Counted from the stretch's first letter, positions 8,019 to 18,203 are shown. The stretch: DNA of 64,000 nt from Pseudolabrys sp. (GCA_030655215.1 JAURVZ010000074.1:1-64000), one strand, 5' to 3'. The notes: generated by a model from the letters alone, not told the origin. A program made the numbers and translations.

Positions 8019-9011
8019 CTAATCCAAATGAAACTTGCCGAACTGGCGATGCTCGCCGATCACCCGCCGCACAGTGCCGGTCGCAGAACGCATGACCACC
8101 GTCTCGGTCTCGATCATATCCTTGCCGAAGACGACGCCGCGCAACATCGCGCCGGTGGTGACACCCGTGGCGGCGAACAGGCAGTCGCCTTTCACCATGT
8201 CCTCGATCTCGTATTTCTTCTTGGCGTCGGTGATGCCCATCTTGCGAATGCGCTCCTGCAGCGCCTCGGTGTCGATGATCAGACGGGTCTGCATCTGGCC
8301 GCCGATGCAGCGCAAGGCTGCCGCCGACAACACGCCTTCCGGCGCGCCGCCCGAACCGAGATAGATGTCGATGCCGGTCTTGGCTTCGGCGCAATGAATG
8401 ACGCCGGCAACGTCGCCGTCGCTGATCAGCGAGACGGCGGCGCCCAGCTTGCGAATGGCGGCGATCTTGTCAGCGTGACGCGGACGGTCTAGCAGAATGG
8501 CGGTGATTTCCGACGGCTTGACGCCCTTGGCTTTCGCCAGGCTGATAATGTTGTCTTCAACCGAGGCGTCGAGATCGACGGTGCCCTTCGGATAGCCCGG
8601 GCCAATGGCGATCTTGTCCATGTAGCAATCCGGCGCGTGCAACAGCGTGCCGCCGTCGGCCATGGCGATGGTCGCGATCGAGCCCGGCATGTTCTTGGCG
8701 CAGAGCACGGTGCCTTCCAGCGGATCGACAGCAATGTCGACCTTGGGGCCGTTCTTGTTGCCGACCTTCTCACCGATGAACAACATCGGCGCCTCATCAA
8801 TCTCGCCCTCGCCGATCACCACCGTGCCGTCGATCGGCAGCTTGTTGAGTTCGCGCCGCATCGCATCGACGGCCGCCTGATCCGACGCCTTGTCGAGGCC
8901 GCGTCCGCGCAAGCGCGCAGCCGACACCGCGGCGCGTTCGGTCACCCGGACGATCTCGAGCGTGAGAATGCGTTCCAGCAAAAGTTCCGGCTGGACAGTG
9001 ATCGAAGCCAT
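8019..9011 (-). CDS. glpX: Fructose-1,6-bisphosphatase, class II (GlpX)
   Basis: This 330-residue enzyme removes the 1-phosphate of fructose-1,6-bisphosphate in gluconeogenesis; in many alphaproteobacteria it may also act on sedoheptulose-1,7-bisphosphate. Class II metal and substrate motifs are seen: GTVVIGEGEIDEAPML near residues 62-77, VDPLEGT near 97-103, and GSGGAPEGVLSAAALRCIGG near 200-219. AGGGGAA precedes ATG 9011. It follows hom by 59 bases in the same direction, an order common in Rhizobiales. Confidence 0.96.
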   Translation of the reverse strand: MASITVQPELLLERILTLEIVRVTERAAVSAARLRGRGLDKASDQAAVDAMRRELNKLPIDGTVVIGEGEIDEAPMLFIGEKVGNKNGPKVDIAVDPLEGTVLCAKNMPGSIATIAMADGGTLLHAPDCYMDKIAIGPGYPKGTVDLDASVEDNIISLAKAKGVKPSEITAILLDRPRHADKIAAIRKLGAAVSLISDGDVAGVIHCAEAKTGIDIYLGSGGAPEGVLSAAALRCIGGQMQTRLIIDTEALQERIRKMGITDAKKKYEIEDMVKGDCLFAATGVTTGAMLRGVVFGKDMIETETVVMRSATGTVRRVIGEHRQFGKFHLD

Positions 9012-9070
9012 CTTGGCGTTCCCCTCAAAAATACGCGGTAGTCAAAATCAGCGGCCAATTGGCAGCGGCG

Positions 9071-10384
9071 TCAGTTCTTCTCTATCCGGATCACCTGCGG
9101 ACGGCCAGAGATGACCTTGTCCCGGCCCACAGCGGCGAGCGCCTTGCGGACGCCGTCCTCGCTGGTGGCATAGGTAATCAGGATCACCGGCACGGAACCC
9201 TTGGCGGTGTCGGCGCTGGGGCCCTCCGCCGGGTGCCGCTGGACGATGGATTCGAGCGAAATCTCCTGCTCCGCCAGACGGGTGGCGATGCTCGCCGCTG
9301 TGCCGGGCTTGTCGCGCGCCATCAGGCGAATGTAGTAGCCGCCCTCATGGCGCTGCATCGGCGCCTTGCGGACGCTGGTCAGGCTGGCCGTCGGCCGGCC
9401 GAACGGCGGCGCTGTCAGCCCGCGGGCGACATCGGCAATATCGGAAAGCACGGCAGACGCGGTAGCCGCGCCGCCGGCGCCCGGCCCGACCAAAGTGATC
9501 GGGTTGATGCCTTCGGCGTCGATGGTGACGGCATTGGTGACGCCCATCACCTGCGCAATGGAGGAGTCCTTGCGCACCATGGTCGGATGCACGCGCTGCT
9601 CGATGCCTTGCGGCGTCTTCACGGCCACGCCGAGCAACTTGACGCGATAGCCAAGTTCATCGGCAGCGGCGAGATCGGCGGCGGCAATCGAGGTGATGCC
9701 TTCGACATAGATCGCGCTCTGGTCGACCTTGGTGCCGAAAGCGAGGCTGGCCAGCAGCGACAGTTTCTGCGCCGTGTCGTGGCCTTCAATGTCAAAAGCC
9801 GGATTGGCTTCGGCGTAACCCAATTCCTGCGCCTGCTTGAGGCACTCAGCGAAGGACAGCTTCTCCTGCTCCATCCGCGTCAGGATGTAATTGCAGGTGC
9901 CGTTGAGGATGCCGTAGATGCGGTTGATCGAATTGCCGGCCAAGCCTTCGCGCAAGGTCTTGATGACCGGGATCGCCGCACCAACGGCGGCCTCATAGTT
10001 CAGCGCCACGCCGCTCTTCTCGGCGAGCTGCGCCATCTTGACGCCGTGCTTGGCGAGCAACGCCTTGTTGGCGGTCACCACCGACTTGCCGGAGGCGAGC
10101 GCGAACTCGACCGCGGTCTTGGCCGGATCGCCCGAGCCGCCCATCAGTTCAACGAACACATCGATGCCAGGGTCGCCGGCCATTTCGATCGGGTCGGAGA
10201 ACCATTTCATCTTTTTGAGATCGACGCCGCGCTTCTTGTTCTTGGAACGCGCGCTATAGGCGACGATCTCGATGCCGCGGCCGCAACGGGCCGTCAGCTG
10301 CGCGCGTTGCGACACGACCTGCGCGATCAAGGCAGCGCCAACAGTGCCGACGCCGGCGACACCGACTCTCAGAGGCTTATTCAT
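9071..10384 (-). CDS. hom: Homoserine dehydrogenase
   Basis: This 437-residue NAD(P)-dependent enzyme reduces aspartate semialdehyde to homoserine on the way to threonine and methionine. The nucleotide-binding motif GVAGVGTVGAAL is at residues 8-19. The catalytic region contains VVTANKALLAKHG and GILNGTCNYIL. A C-terminal ACT domain from about residue 355 (YYIRLMARDKPGTAASIA) suggests feedback control by threonine. It begins 12 bases after the aminotransferase stop, suggesting co-transcription. Confidence 0.96.
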   Translation of the reverse strand: MNKPLRVGVAGVGTVGAALIAQVVSQRAQLTARCGRGIEIVAYSARSKNKKRGVDLKKMKWFSDPIEMAGDPGIDVFVELMGGSGDPAKTAVEFALASGKSVVTANKALLAKHGVKMAQLAEKSGVALNYEAAVGAAIPVIKTLREGLAGNSINRIYGILNGTCNYILTRMEQEKLSFAECLKQAQELGYAEANPAFDIEGHDTAQKLSLLASLAFGTKVDQSAIYVEGITSIAAADLAAADELGYRVKLLGVAVKTPQGIEQRVHPTMVRKDSSIAQVMGVTNAVTIDAEGINPITLVGPGAGGAATASAVLSDIADVARGLTAPPFGRPTASLTSVRKAPMQRHEGGYYIRLMARDKPGTAASIATRLAEQEISLESIVQRHPAEGPSADTAKGSVPVILITYATSEDGVRKALAAVGRDKVISGRPQVIRIEKN

Positions 10385-10396
10385 TTTACTGTTTAC

Positions 10397-11614
10397 TTAT
10401 CTGCGGGTCGCGAGCGGGACCACGTTGTGCAATTGCTGCGGCGCCGTTTCGAGGAAACGTTTGATATTGCGGGCGGCCTGGCGAATGCGCTGCTCGTTCT
10501 CGACCAGCGCGATACGGACAAAGCCTTCGCCGCGTTCGCCGAAGCCGGTGCCGGGCGACACGGCCACTTCGGCCTTCTCGACCAGCAGCTTGGCGAACTC
10601 GACCGAGCCCATCTCGCGGAACGGCTCAGGGATCGGCGACCAGGCAAACATCGACGCCGTCGGCCTTGGCACGTCCCAGCCGGCGCGCGCGAAGCTCTCG
10701 ACCATAACGTCGCGGCGCTTCGTGTAGATGTCGCGCATCTCGCGCACGCAATCATCCGGGCCATTGAGCGCGGCAGCGGCGGCAACCTGCACCGGCGTAA
10801 AGGCGCCGTAATCGAGATAGGACTTCACCCGGCCCAGGGCCGCGATCAGCCGCTCATTGCCGACGGCAAAGCCCATGCGCCAGCCGGCCATGGAGAAGGT
10901 CTTCGACATCGAGGTAAATTCAACGGTGACGTCGTTGGCGCCAGGCACCTGGAGGACGGACGGCGGCGGAACGCCGTCGAAATAGACCTCGGAATAGGCC
11001 AGGTCCGAGAGAATGAAGATCTCGTGCTTCTTCGCAAAGGCGACGAGGTCCTTGTAGAAATCAAGATCGGCGACAAAGGCGGTCGGGTTCGACGGATAGC
11101 AGACGACGATGGCGATCGGCTTCGGGATCGAATGCTTGATGGCGCGTTCGACGTGCGTAAAGAAGTCAGGCGTCGGCTCCGACGGCACCGAGCGGATCAC
11201 ACCGCCCGCCATCAGAAACCCGAAGGCATGGATCGGATAGCTCGGGTCGGGCACCAGGATGACGTCGCCCGGCGCAGTGATGGCCTGCGCCATATTGGCG
11301 AAGCCTTCCTTCGAGCCGAGGGTCGCGATCACCTGCGTATCGGGATTGAGCTTCACGCCGAAGCGGCGCTCATAATAGGCCGCTTGCGCGCGGCGCAGGC
11401 CGGCAATGCCGCGGGAGGCTGAATAGCGGTCTGTGCGCGGCTTGCCCAAGGTCTCCTTGACCTTGTCGATGACATGCTGCGGCGCCGGCAGGTCCGGGTT
11501 GCCCATGCCGAGGTCGATGATGTCGGCGCCGGCGTTCCGGGCCTTGGCCTTGGCGCGGTTCACTTCCTCGAAAACGTACGGTGGCAGGCGGCGGATGCGG
11601 TAGAATTCTTCCAT
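10397..11614 (-). CDS. alaC: Class I/II aminotransferase, AlaC/DapL-like
   Basis: This 405-residue PLP-dependent aminotransferase is the type annotated as alanine transaminase AlaC or LL-diaminopimelate aminotransferase. The PLP lysine is Lys238 in SMSKTFSMAGWRMGF. GMGNPDLPAP (residues 36-45) and CYPSNPTAF (172-180) are also typical. Its place directly before hom suggests amino-acid metabolism around the aspartate family, but substrate cannot be fixed from sequence. AAGG lies about 10 bases before ATG 11614. Confidence 0.88.
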   Translation of the reverse strand: MEEFYRIRRLPPYVFEEVNRAKAKARNAGADIIDLGMGNPDLPAPQHVIDKVKETLGKPRTDRYSASRGIAGLRRAQAAYYERRFGVKLNPDTQVIATLGSKEGFANMAQAITAPGDVILVPDPSYPIHAFGFLMAGGVIRSVPSEPTPDFFTHVERAIKHSIPKPIAIVVCYPSNPTAFVADLDFYKDLVAFAKKHEIFILSDLAYSEVYFDGVPPPSVLQVPGANDVTVEFTSMSKTFSMAGWRMGFAVGNERLIAALGRVKSYLDYGAFTPVQVAAAAALNGPDDCVREMRDIYTKRRDVMVESFARAGWDVPRPTASMFAWSPIPEPFREMGSVEFAKLLVEKAEVAVSPGTGFGERGEGFVRIALVENEQRIRQAARNIKRFLETAPQQLHNVVPLATRR

Positions 11615-11683
11615 CGGTTCAGACCTTGGCTGGAGGCCGAGTCGCCCTCTCCGGCTGGCTCGTATTACCCCGGCGGGCTTTTA

Positions 11684-12076
11684 TCACGGCTTCGTCTTTG
11701 CACCAGTGCTCTGGCCGCTTTTCGGTGGGGCCGGCTTCTTGGCGACCGGCGCGGGGGCCGGCTCCGGCACCCCGTCGACGTACAAAGGCGGCTCGGCGGC
11801 GAGCGCCCCCTGCTTGTCGCGGGCGTCCATCAGTTCCTTCTCGAGCCGGACCTGCTCGTTGTCGGTCAGCGGCGTCGCCGCGCGCTCCGGCGGCATGTCA
11901 TGCACCGCCGGGAATTTGTACGAGGTGGCAGGCCGCTTCGGCAGGTTTGCCGGCTCGCCGCCGACCGCCGCCGGCAGGGCATCGATCATGCCCGCAGAGC
12001 AGCCGCCTAGCCCCATCGACAGGGTCAAGGTGACCGCGCAAAGCGCGACGGCGGGGGACGGAAAGACATACGCCAT
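11684..12076 (-). CDS. Putative lipoprotein
   Basis: This is a 130-residue exported protein with a hydrophobic leader and a lipobox LGGC, so Cys26 would be lipidated. The mature part has an acidic helical middle (DNEQVRLEKELMDARD) and a Pro/Lys-rich tail (PAPAPVAKKPAPPKSG) that could span the periplasm. ATG 12076 is preferred over an in-frame GTG at 12088. I do not recognise the family. It lies divergent to phaC with a short shared promoter region, and downstream of it is alaC. Confidence 0.72.
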   Translation of the reverse strand: MAYVFPSPAVALCAVTLTLSMGLGGCSAGMIDALPAAVGGEPANLPKRPATSYKFPAVHDMPPERAATPLTDNEQVRLEKELMDARDKQGALAAEPPLYVDGVPEPAPAPVAKKPAPPKSGQSTGAKTKP

Positions 12077-12193
12077 GCTGTGAAACACCCGTCTGGATAG
12101 GAAACCGAAGCAGACTCAATGAATTATAGCATAAGGCGGCTAACGGGGTATTATGGCGCGAGCAAGGACCGCCGGGGATCGGCAGCGACGCGT

Positions 12194-14131
12194 ATGGCAA
12201 AAAACAAGAAGAAACAAAGCGGCGCCAAGGCCATAAAGCCGGACGACACGGCCGCGCCCGCGGCGTCGCCGCAACTGCACCTCTCCTACCCGCCCGAAGA
12301 AGTATCGCCGCCCGCCGCCGCCAAACCCGTGACTGTGGCCGAGCCGGTGAAGGTTTCCGGCGTCGACGTCGAAGTCTTCGCCCGCAACCTGGCGCGGATG
12401 ATCGAGGAAAGCGGCAAGGCCATCGCCGCCTATATGAAGCCGCGCGAGACCGGCAAACTCAAAGACGAACTGTCTGAAGACGTCACCGAGGTGGTCAAGA
12501 CGGTCGGCACGGTCGCCGAATATTGGCTGTCCGATCCGCAGCGTGCCCTAGAGCTGCAGACCAGCCTCGGCCGTGCCTATCTCGATCTCTGGGTCAGCAC
12601 CGCCAAGCGCATGGCCGGCGAAACCACCGCCCCGCCCGCCATCGCCGCCGATCCACGGGACAAGCGCTTCGCCGACCCGGAATGGTCGCAGAACCAGTTC
12701 TTCGATTTTCTCAAGCAGGCCTATCTGCTCACGGCGCAATGGGGTGAAAAGCTGGTCAAAGACGCCGATGGCGTCGACCCGCATACCAAGGCCAAGGCCG
12801 AATTCTACGTCAAGCAGATCACTAACGCGATTTCACCGTCGAACTTCGTGCTGACTAATCCTGAACTGCTGCGCGAGACTCTGTCGTCGAACGCCGAGAA
12901 CCTCGTCAACGGCATGCATATGCTGAGCGAGGACATCGAGGCCGGCCAAGGCAATCTCAAGATCCGCCAGTCCGATCCGTCCAACTTCGAAGTCGGCCGC
13001 AACCTCGGCCTGACGCCGGGAAAAGTCATATTTCAGAATGAGTTGATCCAGCTCATTCAATATGAGGCGACCACAAAGGACGTACTCAAGGTACCCTTGT
13101 TAATCGTGCCGCCATGGATCAACAAGTTCTACATACTCGATCTAACCCCCGAGAAATCCTTCATTAAATGGTGTGTCGACCAGGGCATATCGGTGTTCGT
13201 GATTTCCTGGGTCAATCCCGACAATCATCTCGCCGCGAAAAGCTTTGAAGAATACATGAAGGAAGGGCCCATCGCGGCGATGGACGCGATCGAGACCATT
13301 ACCGGCGAAAAGAAGGTGCACACGATCGGCTATTGCGTCGGCGGCACCTTGCTGTCGATCACGCTCGCCTATCTTGCCGCCACCAAGCAGGACCGCGCGG
13401 TATCAGCCACCATGTTCGCGGCGCAGGTGGACTTTACTTATTCCGGCGACCTCAAGGTCTTCGTCGACGAAGAGCGCATTGCACAACTCGAAGTGCACAT
13501 GAAGGAACAGGGCTATCTCGAAGCCTCGCGCATGGCCAACACCTTCAACATGCTGCGCTCGAACGATTTGATCTGGCCTTACGTCGTCAACAATTACATG
13601 CGCGGCAAGAAGCCCTTCCCGTTCGACATCCTGTTCTGGAATTCGGACGCCACCCGCATGCCGGCGGCCAATCATTCGTTCTATTTGCGCAATTGCTATC
13701 TCAACAATCGCCTGACCAAAGGCGAGATGGAGATTGCCGGCGAGACGCTTGATCTGACGAAAGTGAAACTGCCGATCTACAATCTCGCCACGCGCGAGGA
13801 CCATATCGCGCCGGCTAAGTCGGTGCTGCATGGCTCGCAGTTCTTCGGCGGCCCAGTGAAATATGTGCTGGCCGGATCAGGCCACATTGCCGGCGTGGTC
13901 AACCCGCCGGCCAAGAAAAAATATCAGTACTGGACCGGCGATGCGCCGACCGGCTCCGATGTCGATGAATGGATGAAGACAGCCACCGAGCACCCCGGCT
14001 CGTGGTGGCCGAACTGGCTCGATTGGATCAAGAGCCAGAATGCCGAAATGGTGCCGGCGCGCACCATTGGCGGCGGCAAGCTCAAGGCACTTGAAGACGC
14101 GCCCGGCTCGTTCGTGAAAGCGAAGGGCTAG
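12194..14131 (+). CDS. phaC: Class I poly(3-hydroxyalkanoate) synthase PhaC
   Basis: This 645-residue enzyme polymerises (R)-3-hydroxyacyl-CoA into storage polyester at granule surfaces. The lipase-like box GYCVGG carries the nucleophile Cys381, with Asp536 (REDHIAP) and His564 (GSGHIAG) completing the triad at the usual spacing. The N terminus after ATG 12194 is Lys-rich ([10 protein letters not shown]) and low-complexity up to about residue 60; a longer in-frame start at 12119 is less likely. Length fits class I synthases. No phaA, phaB, phaR or phasin is in the window. The stop overlaps the convergent flavin reductase stop. Confidence 0.96.
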   Translation: MAKNKKKQSGAKAIKPDDTAAPAASPQLHLSYPPEEVSPPAAAKPVTVAEPVKVSGVDVEVFARNLARMIEESGKAIAAYMKPRETGKLKDELSEDVTEVVKTVGTVAEYWLSDPQRALELQTSLGRAYLDLWVSTAKRMAGETTAPPAIAADPRDKRFADPEWSQNQFFDFLKQAYLLTAQWGEKLVKDADGVDPHTKAKAEFYVKQITNAISPSNFVLTNPELLRETLSSNAENLVNGMHMLSEDIEAGQGNLKIRQSDPSNFEVGRNLGLTPGKVIFQNELIQLIQYEATTKDVLKVPLLIVPPWINKFYILDLTPEKSFIKWCVDQGISVFVISWVNPDNHLAAKSFEEYMKEGPIAAMDAIETITGEKKVHTIGYCVGGTLLSITLAYLAATKQDRAVSATMFAAQVDFTYSGDLKVFVDEERIAQLEVHMKEQGYLEASRMANTFNMLRSNDLIWPYVVNNYMRGKKPFPFDILFWNSDATRMPAANHSFYLRNCYLNNRLTKGEMEIAGETLDLTKVKLPIYNLATREDHIAPAKSVLHGSQFFGGPVKYVLAGSGHIAGVVNPPAKKKYQYWTGDAPTGSDVDEWMKTATEHPGSWWPNWLDWIKSQNAEMVPARTIGGGKLKALEDAPGSFVKAKG

Positions 14132-14685
14132 AGCCGCCCGCCCCAACCGTGCTCCAGCTCCCAGAAGTCGATCGTCGGATCCGCCGGTACTTCTCGTCTG
14201 TGGTTCAGCATGGCGTACTTGCCGCTATGATAAACCAGCGGCGCGCGGCCGTGGTCGCGCAGGCCGAGGATGCGGCCGATCAGCAATGTATGATCGCCGC
14301 AGTCGTGCCGCGCTTCAATTGTCGCGCCGAGCGATGACGCCACACCGGCCAGCACCGGCACGCCCTCAATATGCTCGAAGGTGACATCCGGCTCGGTGGC
14401 GCCTTGCCGGGCGAAATGCTGGCTCACGGCTTCCTGCCCCTCGGCCAGTATGCTGACACCGAAATGCTCAGCCTTCTCGAGCAGCGCATGCATGCCGGCC
14501 TTCTTCGCCACCGAGATGATGCACAAAGGCGGCGTCAGCGAACCGGACATAAAGGCGTTGGCCGTCATCCCGCGTACAGCACCGTCCTGCTCAGTTGTAA
14601 TGACGGTCACCCCGGTGGCGAACGAGCCCATCACCCGGCGGAACAATCCTGTGTCAATCGGCGCTTTGGCGTCAGTCTCGCTCAT
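14128..14685 (-). CDS. Flavin reductase-like protein
   Basis: This 185-residue protein belongs to the flavin reductase-like/FMN-binding split-barrel family, which supplies reduced flavin to partner monooxygenases. Typical motifs are [10 protein letters not shown] near residue 23, [21 protein letters not shown] near residues 40-60 and the terminal DHTLLIGRI segment. No partner oxygenase is adjacent. Its stop codon shares the tetranucleotide CTAG (14128-14131) with phaC. GGAA lies 9 bases before ATG 14685. Confidence 0.85.
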   Translation of the reverse strand: MSETDAKAPIDTGLFRRVMGSFATGVTVITTEQDGAVRGMTANAFMSGSLTPPLCIISVAKKAGMHALLEKAEHFGVSILAEGQEAVSQHFARQGATEPDVTFEHIEGVPVLAGVASSLGATIEARHDCGDHTLLIGRILGLRDHGRAPLVYHSGKYAMLNHRREVPADPTIDFWELEHGWGGRL

Positions 14686-14836
14686 TATGCAAATTCCATG
14701 ATCACAAGGCCGGCCCTTTTACGTCGCGGCCGGAACCGGCACAACGGTCCACACCGCAGATAGCCCCGCGCTTCGCGATCGGCTAGTGTCGGCGTGATAT
14801 TCGTTGCCGCGAGAAGCGGCTTTCCGGGAGATGACG

Positions 14837-15235
14837 ATGACGCGCGAACTGCTGTGGCTGACCCTGACCGTCATTCTGACGATGGTGCTGTGGATCCCCT
14901 ACACGCTCGATCGCCTGAAGGTGCGGGGCTTCAAGGGCACGATGGCCAACCCGTCGCGCGACGACCTTCCGCAGAGCCCCTGGGCCCAGCGCCTCTATTT
15001 CGCCCACACCAACGCCGTCGACAATCTGGTGGTGTTCGCACCCTTGGTGCTGATCCTCGACAGCATGGGCACCTCGACGCCGGCCACCGTGTTTGCCTGC
15101 GCCACCTATTTCTGGGCGCGGCTGGCTCACGCCATCATCTATGCGGCGGGCATTCCGGTAGCTCGCACGATTGCCTTTACCATCGGCTTCCTGGCGCAGG
15201 CCGTGCTGGTGCTGGCCGTGTTCGGCAAGATCTAA
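14837..15235 (+). CDS. MAPEG family membrane protein
   Basis: This is a 132-residue membrane protein with four predicted helices (residues about 4-22, 62-78, 83-103 and 110-130). RLYFAHTNAVDNLVVFAPLVL is the signature stretch of bacterial MAPEG (membrane-associated eicosanoid/glutathione metabolism) proteins. The bacterial function is generally unknown; glutathione-related chemistry is inferred from the family. GGGAG lies 6 bases before ATG 14837, favouring it over ATG 14831 and the start at 14804. Its TAA overlaps the convergent acyl-CoA dehydrogenase stop. Confidence 0.82.
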   Translation: MTRELLWLTLTVILTMVLWIPYTLDRLKVRGFKGTMANPSRDDLPQSPWAQRLYFAHTNAVDNLVVFAPLVLILDSMGTSTPATVFACATYFWARLAHAIIYAAGIPVARTIAFTIGFLAQAVLVLAVFGKI

Positions 15236-16845
15236 TGGAGTGGTGCCGCGCGCGCCGCGATAGCGTTCATATCGCAGCCGCGCGGCAGCATGCCGAAAGC
15301 GTCGCCACTTTCGCCATCAAGACGTGACGCACAGAAAGCGTCCGCCACCGCGGCCGGCGCGTACTTGATCAGCAGCGCCGCCTGCATGGCGAGCACCAGA
15401 TCACGCGCCAGCACACGGGCCTGCGCTTCGTCATTTCGGTCGGCGCCGGTCATGCGCTTTTCAAGCCTGCCGACGAAAGCGTTCAGACGCGGGTTGCTGC
15501 TGCCGCTCAGTTCCTGCCGCAGCACATCGGATGCATTGGCGGTACGGCCGATGGCGCGCAGCACGTCGAGGCACATGACGTTGCCGGAGCCTTCCCAGAT
15601 CGAATTGACGGGCGCCTCGCGATACAGCCGCGGCATGATGCTTTCCTCGATATAGCCGGCGCCGCCGAGCACCTCCATCGCTTCCAGCGTCACCATCGGG
15701 GTGCGCTTGCAGATCCAGAACTTGGCCGCCGGCGTCAGCACGCGGCGGAATACCTGAGCGGCCTCACCCTCCTCATCGTAGGCGCGGGCGAGCCGCATGG
15801 TCAGCACCGTCGCCGCTTCCGATTCGAGCGCTAAGTCGGCCAGCACATTGGTCATCAGCGGCTGGTCGATCAGTTTCTTCTGGAACGCGGTGCGGTGCTG
15901 CGCATGATGCACGGCCTGCGCCAAAGCCTGCCGCATCAGCGATGAAGACCCGATGCAGCAATCGAGCCGCGTGTGATTGCCCATCTCGATGATGGTCGGA
16001 ATGCCGCGCCCTTCCTCGCCGATCAGTTGCGCATAAGCGCCAACGAATTCGACCTCGCTCGAGGCGTTCGATTTATTACCGAGCTTGTCCTTGAGCCGGA
16101 TGATGTGGATCGCATTGCGCACGCCATCGGGCGTCCGGCGCGGCAGCAGGAAGCAACTGAGCCCTCTATCGGTCTGCGCCAGCACCAGAAACGCGTCGCA
16201 CATCGGCGCCGACATGAACCACTTATGGCCGTGCAGCCGATACGAGCCGTCGCCGGCCGGCACGGCGCGCGTCACATTGGTGCGCAGATCCGAGCCGCCC
16301 TGGTTCTCGGTCATGCCCATGCCGAGCAGCGTCGACGACTTGTCGCTCACCGGCATGAAGCGCTTGTCGTAGTCGCGTCCGTAGATCTTCGGCAGCCACG
16401 TCGCTGCGATGTCCGGCGCGTGCTTGAGGGTCGGCACCGCGCCATAAGTCATCGCCACCGGGCAATACACCCCGCTCTCGATCTGGTTGAGCAGGTAGGT
16501 GCCGGCGGCACGGGCAACATGGGCGCCGGGCTGCGGATGCGCCCACGGGCTGGAATGCAAGCCCGCGCGCAAGGCGATAGCCAGCAATTCATGCCAACTG
16601 GGGTGAAACTCAACCTCGTCGAGCCGGTGGCCGTAGCGGTCGAGCGTGCGCAGCTGTGGTGGATTGCGGTTGGCGTCGAAACCGAGCTTGACGGTTTCCG
16701 GCTTGCCGAGTGTGACGCCGAGCGCGTCGAGGTCGCCCTCGGCCCATCCGGCGCCTTCGCGCCGGACCGCATCGCGCAGCACAACATCACTGGCGAACAG
16801 ATTATACGGCTCGAGCGGCGGCGGCTGGTTCGAGACCTCGAACAT
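15232..16845 (-). CDS. AidB-like acyl-CoA dehydrogenase
   Basis: This 537-residue flavoprotein is of the AidB branch of acyl-CoA dehydrogenases, longer than the usual 380-400 residues. The order of motifs matches AidB: PVAMTYGAVPTL, then GMGMTENQGGSDLR for FAD binding, then WFMSAPMCDAFLVLA, and near the C terminus LGGAGYIEES and NSIWEGSGNVMCLD. E. coli AidB binds DNA and is induced by alkylation stress; whether this protein does so is unknown. AAAGG lies just before ATG 16845. A small membrane protein gene ends 6 bases upstream on the same strand. Confidence 0.88.
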   Translation of the reverse strand: MFEVSNQPPPLEPYNLFASDVVLRDAVRREGAGWAEGDLDALGVTLGKPETVKLGFDANRNPPQLRTLDRYGHRLDEVEFHPSWHELLAIALRAGLHSSPWAHPQPGAHVARAAGTYLLNQIESGVYCPVAMTYGAVPTLKHAPDIAATWLPKIYGRDYDKRFMPVSDKSSTLLGMGMTENQGGSDLRTNVTRAVPAGDGSYRLHGHKWFMSAPMCDAFLVLAQTDRGLSCFLLPRRTPDGVRNAIHIIRLKDKLGNKSNASSEVEFVGAYAQLIGEEGRGIPTIIEMGNHTRLDCCIGSSSLMRQALAQAVHHAQHRTAFQKKLIDQPLMTNVLADLALESEAATVLTMRLARAYDEEGEAAQVFRRVLTPAAKFWICKRTPMVTLEAMEVLGGAGYIEESIMPRLYREAPVNSIWEGSGNVMCLDVLRAIGRTANASDVLRQELSGSSNPRLNAFVGRLEKRMTGADRNDEAQARVLARDLVLAMQAALLIKYAPAAVADAFCASRLDGESGDAFGMLPRGCDMNAIAARAAPLH

Positions 16846-16851
16846 GGCCTT

Positions 16852-17094
16852 TCACCCCAACTTTTTCACCAGCAGGGAAAGCAGCGGCGCAAACATCATG
16901 ACGACGAAGCCCCCGCATGCGATCGTGAACGCGGAGAGGCCGACCTTGCCTTCAGGCACCGGGCTTTCCCGGTCGTCGTATCTTACACTTCCAAGCGTGA
17001 GCACCGTCAGAACGGCGATGCCGATGATGAAGCACGCGACATAAAAGATGTGAGTACTTGGTTTCGTCGCGCCGTTCCACTTTGGAAGCCGCAT
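16852..17094 (-). CDS. Small two-helix membrane protein, unknown function
   Basis: This 80-residue protein has two clear hydrophobic helices, about residues 16-36 (FYVACFIIGIAVLTVLTLG) and 53-74 (LSAFTIACGGFVVMMFAPLLS). They are joined by a charged loop and followed by a short basic tail (KKLG). I recognise no family. It lies 6 bases upstream of the AidB-like gene and 50 bases downstream of argC on the same strand. Confidence 0.6.
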   Translation of the reverse strand: MRLPKWNGATKPSTHIFYVACFIIGIAVLTVLTLGSVRYDDRESPVPEGKVGLSAFTIACGGFVVMMFAPLLSLLVKKLG

Positions 17095-17144
17095 GGCGAT
17101 ACTCGATTTGTGACGACTCGTCCGAAGTCTCGCATATCGGCGCG

Positions 17145-18203
17145 CTAGGGAAACAGCGCGACCTGATCAATTCCCATCGGTTCGGGATAACCCATCACCA
17201 GATTCATGTTCTGGATCGCCTGCCCTGACGCGCCCTTGACCAGATTATCGAGCACAGAGACGATGATGGCCCGGCCCTCAATGCGGTCGGCGGCGACGCC
17301 GATCATGGTCATGTTGGAACCGCGGACATGCCGCGTGTGCGGCGTTTCGCCAAACGGCAGAATGTGTACGAAGGGTTCCTTCGCGTAGAACTTTGAAAGT
17401 ATCTCGTGCAGTTCGTGCGGTGTCCGACCCCGTTTGCCGCGCACATAAATGGTCGACAGGATGCCCCGGTTCATCGGCAAGAGATGCGGCGTGAAGCTGA
17501 CGACGACCTCCTTGCCGGCGGCCAGCGAGAACTCCTGGTCGAGCTCGGCCATGTGCCGGTGCTTGCCGACGCCATAGGCGTTGAAACCCTCCGACACTTC
17601 AGAGAACAGCATGGCCTCCTTGGCCGAGCGCCCTGCGCCGGTCATGCCCGACTTGGCGTCGATGACGATCTCGTCGGTGTCGATGGCCTTGGCCCGGATC
17701 AGCGGGATTAGCGGCAGTTCGGCGCAACTTGTGTAGCAGCCAGGATTTGCGACCAGCCGGGCTTTCTTGATGTCGCGCCGGTGGATTTCGGTCAGGCCAT
17801 AGACGGCCTCCTTCTGCAGCTCCGGGGCATGATGATCATGGCCATACCACTTGGCGTACGCCGCCGTATCCGCCAGCCGGAAGTCAGCCGAAAGATCGAC
17901 CACCTTGGTGTCCGGCGCGGTGGCCAGCAGGTCCTTCAGCACCTTCTGCGTCGTCGCATGCGGCAGCGCGCAGAACACGACATCGAGCGCCTGCGCCTTC
18001 CAGTCGATGCCATCCAGCGCGACCAAAGTCGGCAGTTCATACGGCCCGAAATGCGGAAACACCTCCCGCATCTGCTTGCCGGCGCTGCGCTCAGCAGTCA
18101 GTAGCGCGAGCTCGGCACGCGGGTGGCGCAGCAGCATCCGCACAAGTTCGGAACCGGTATAGCCGGAGGCGCCGAGGACGCCGATTTTCGCTTTGGTTGC
18201 CAT
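17145..18203 (-). CDS. argC: N-acetyl-gamma-glutamyl-phosphate reductase
   Basis: This 352-residue NADPH-dependent enzyme makes N-acetylglutamate semialdehyde in arginine biosynthesis. The nucleotide-binding motif GVLGASGYTGSEL is at residues 8-20. The catalytic cysteine is Cys156 in NPGCYTSC. A later HRHMAELDQE segment is also typical of ArgC. Length fits the type 1 enzyme. No other arg gene is nearby. Confidence 0.96.
   Translation of the reverse strand: MATKAKIGVLGASGYTGSELVRMLLRHPRAELALLTAERSAGKQMREVFPHFGPYELPTLVALDGIDWKAQALDVVFCALPHATTQKVLKDLLATAPDTKVVDLSADFRLADTAAYAKWYGHDHHAPELQKEAVYGLTEIHRRDIKKARLVANPGCYTSCAELPLIPLIRAKAIDTDEIVIDAKSGMTGAGRSAKEAMLFSEVSEGFNAYGVGKHRHMAELDQEFSLAAGKEVVVSFTPHLLPMNRGILSTIYVRGKRGRTPHELHEILSKFYAKEPFVHILPFGETPHTRHVRGSNMTMIGVAADRIEGRAIIVSVLDNLVKGASGQAIQNMNLVMGYPEPMGIDQVALFP

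Noticed and set aside
9059-11422. Very long open frame (787 codons) on the plus strand opposite hom and alaC
   Set aside because: It is the antisense shadow of two well-supported metabolic genes in a GC-rich genome and has Arg/His/Gly-rich shadow composition.
8019-11614. alaC-hom-glpX-recJ run as something unusual
   Set aside because: This is ordinary conserved Rhizobiales gene order and needs no special explanation.
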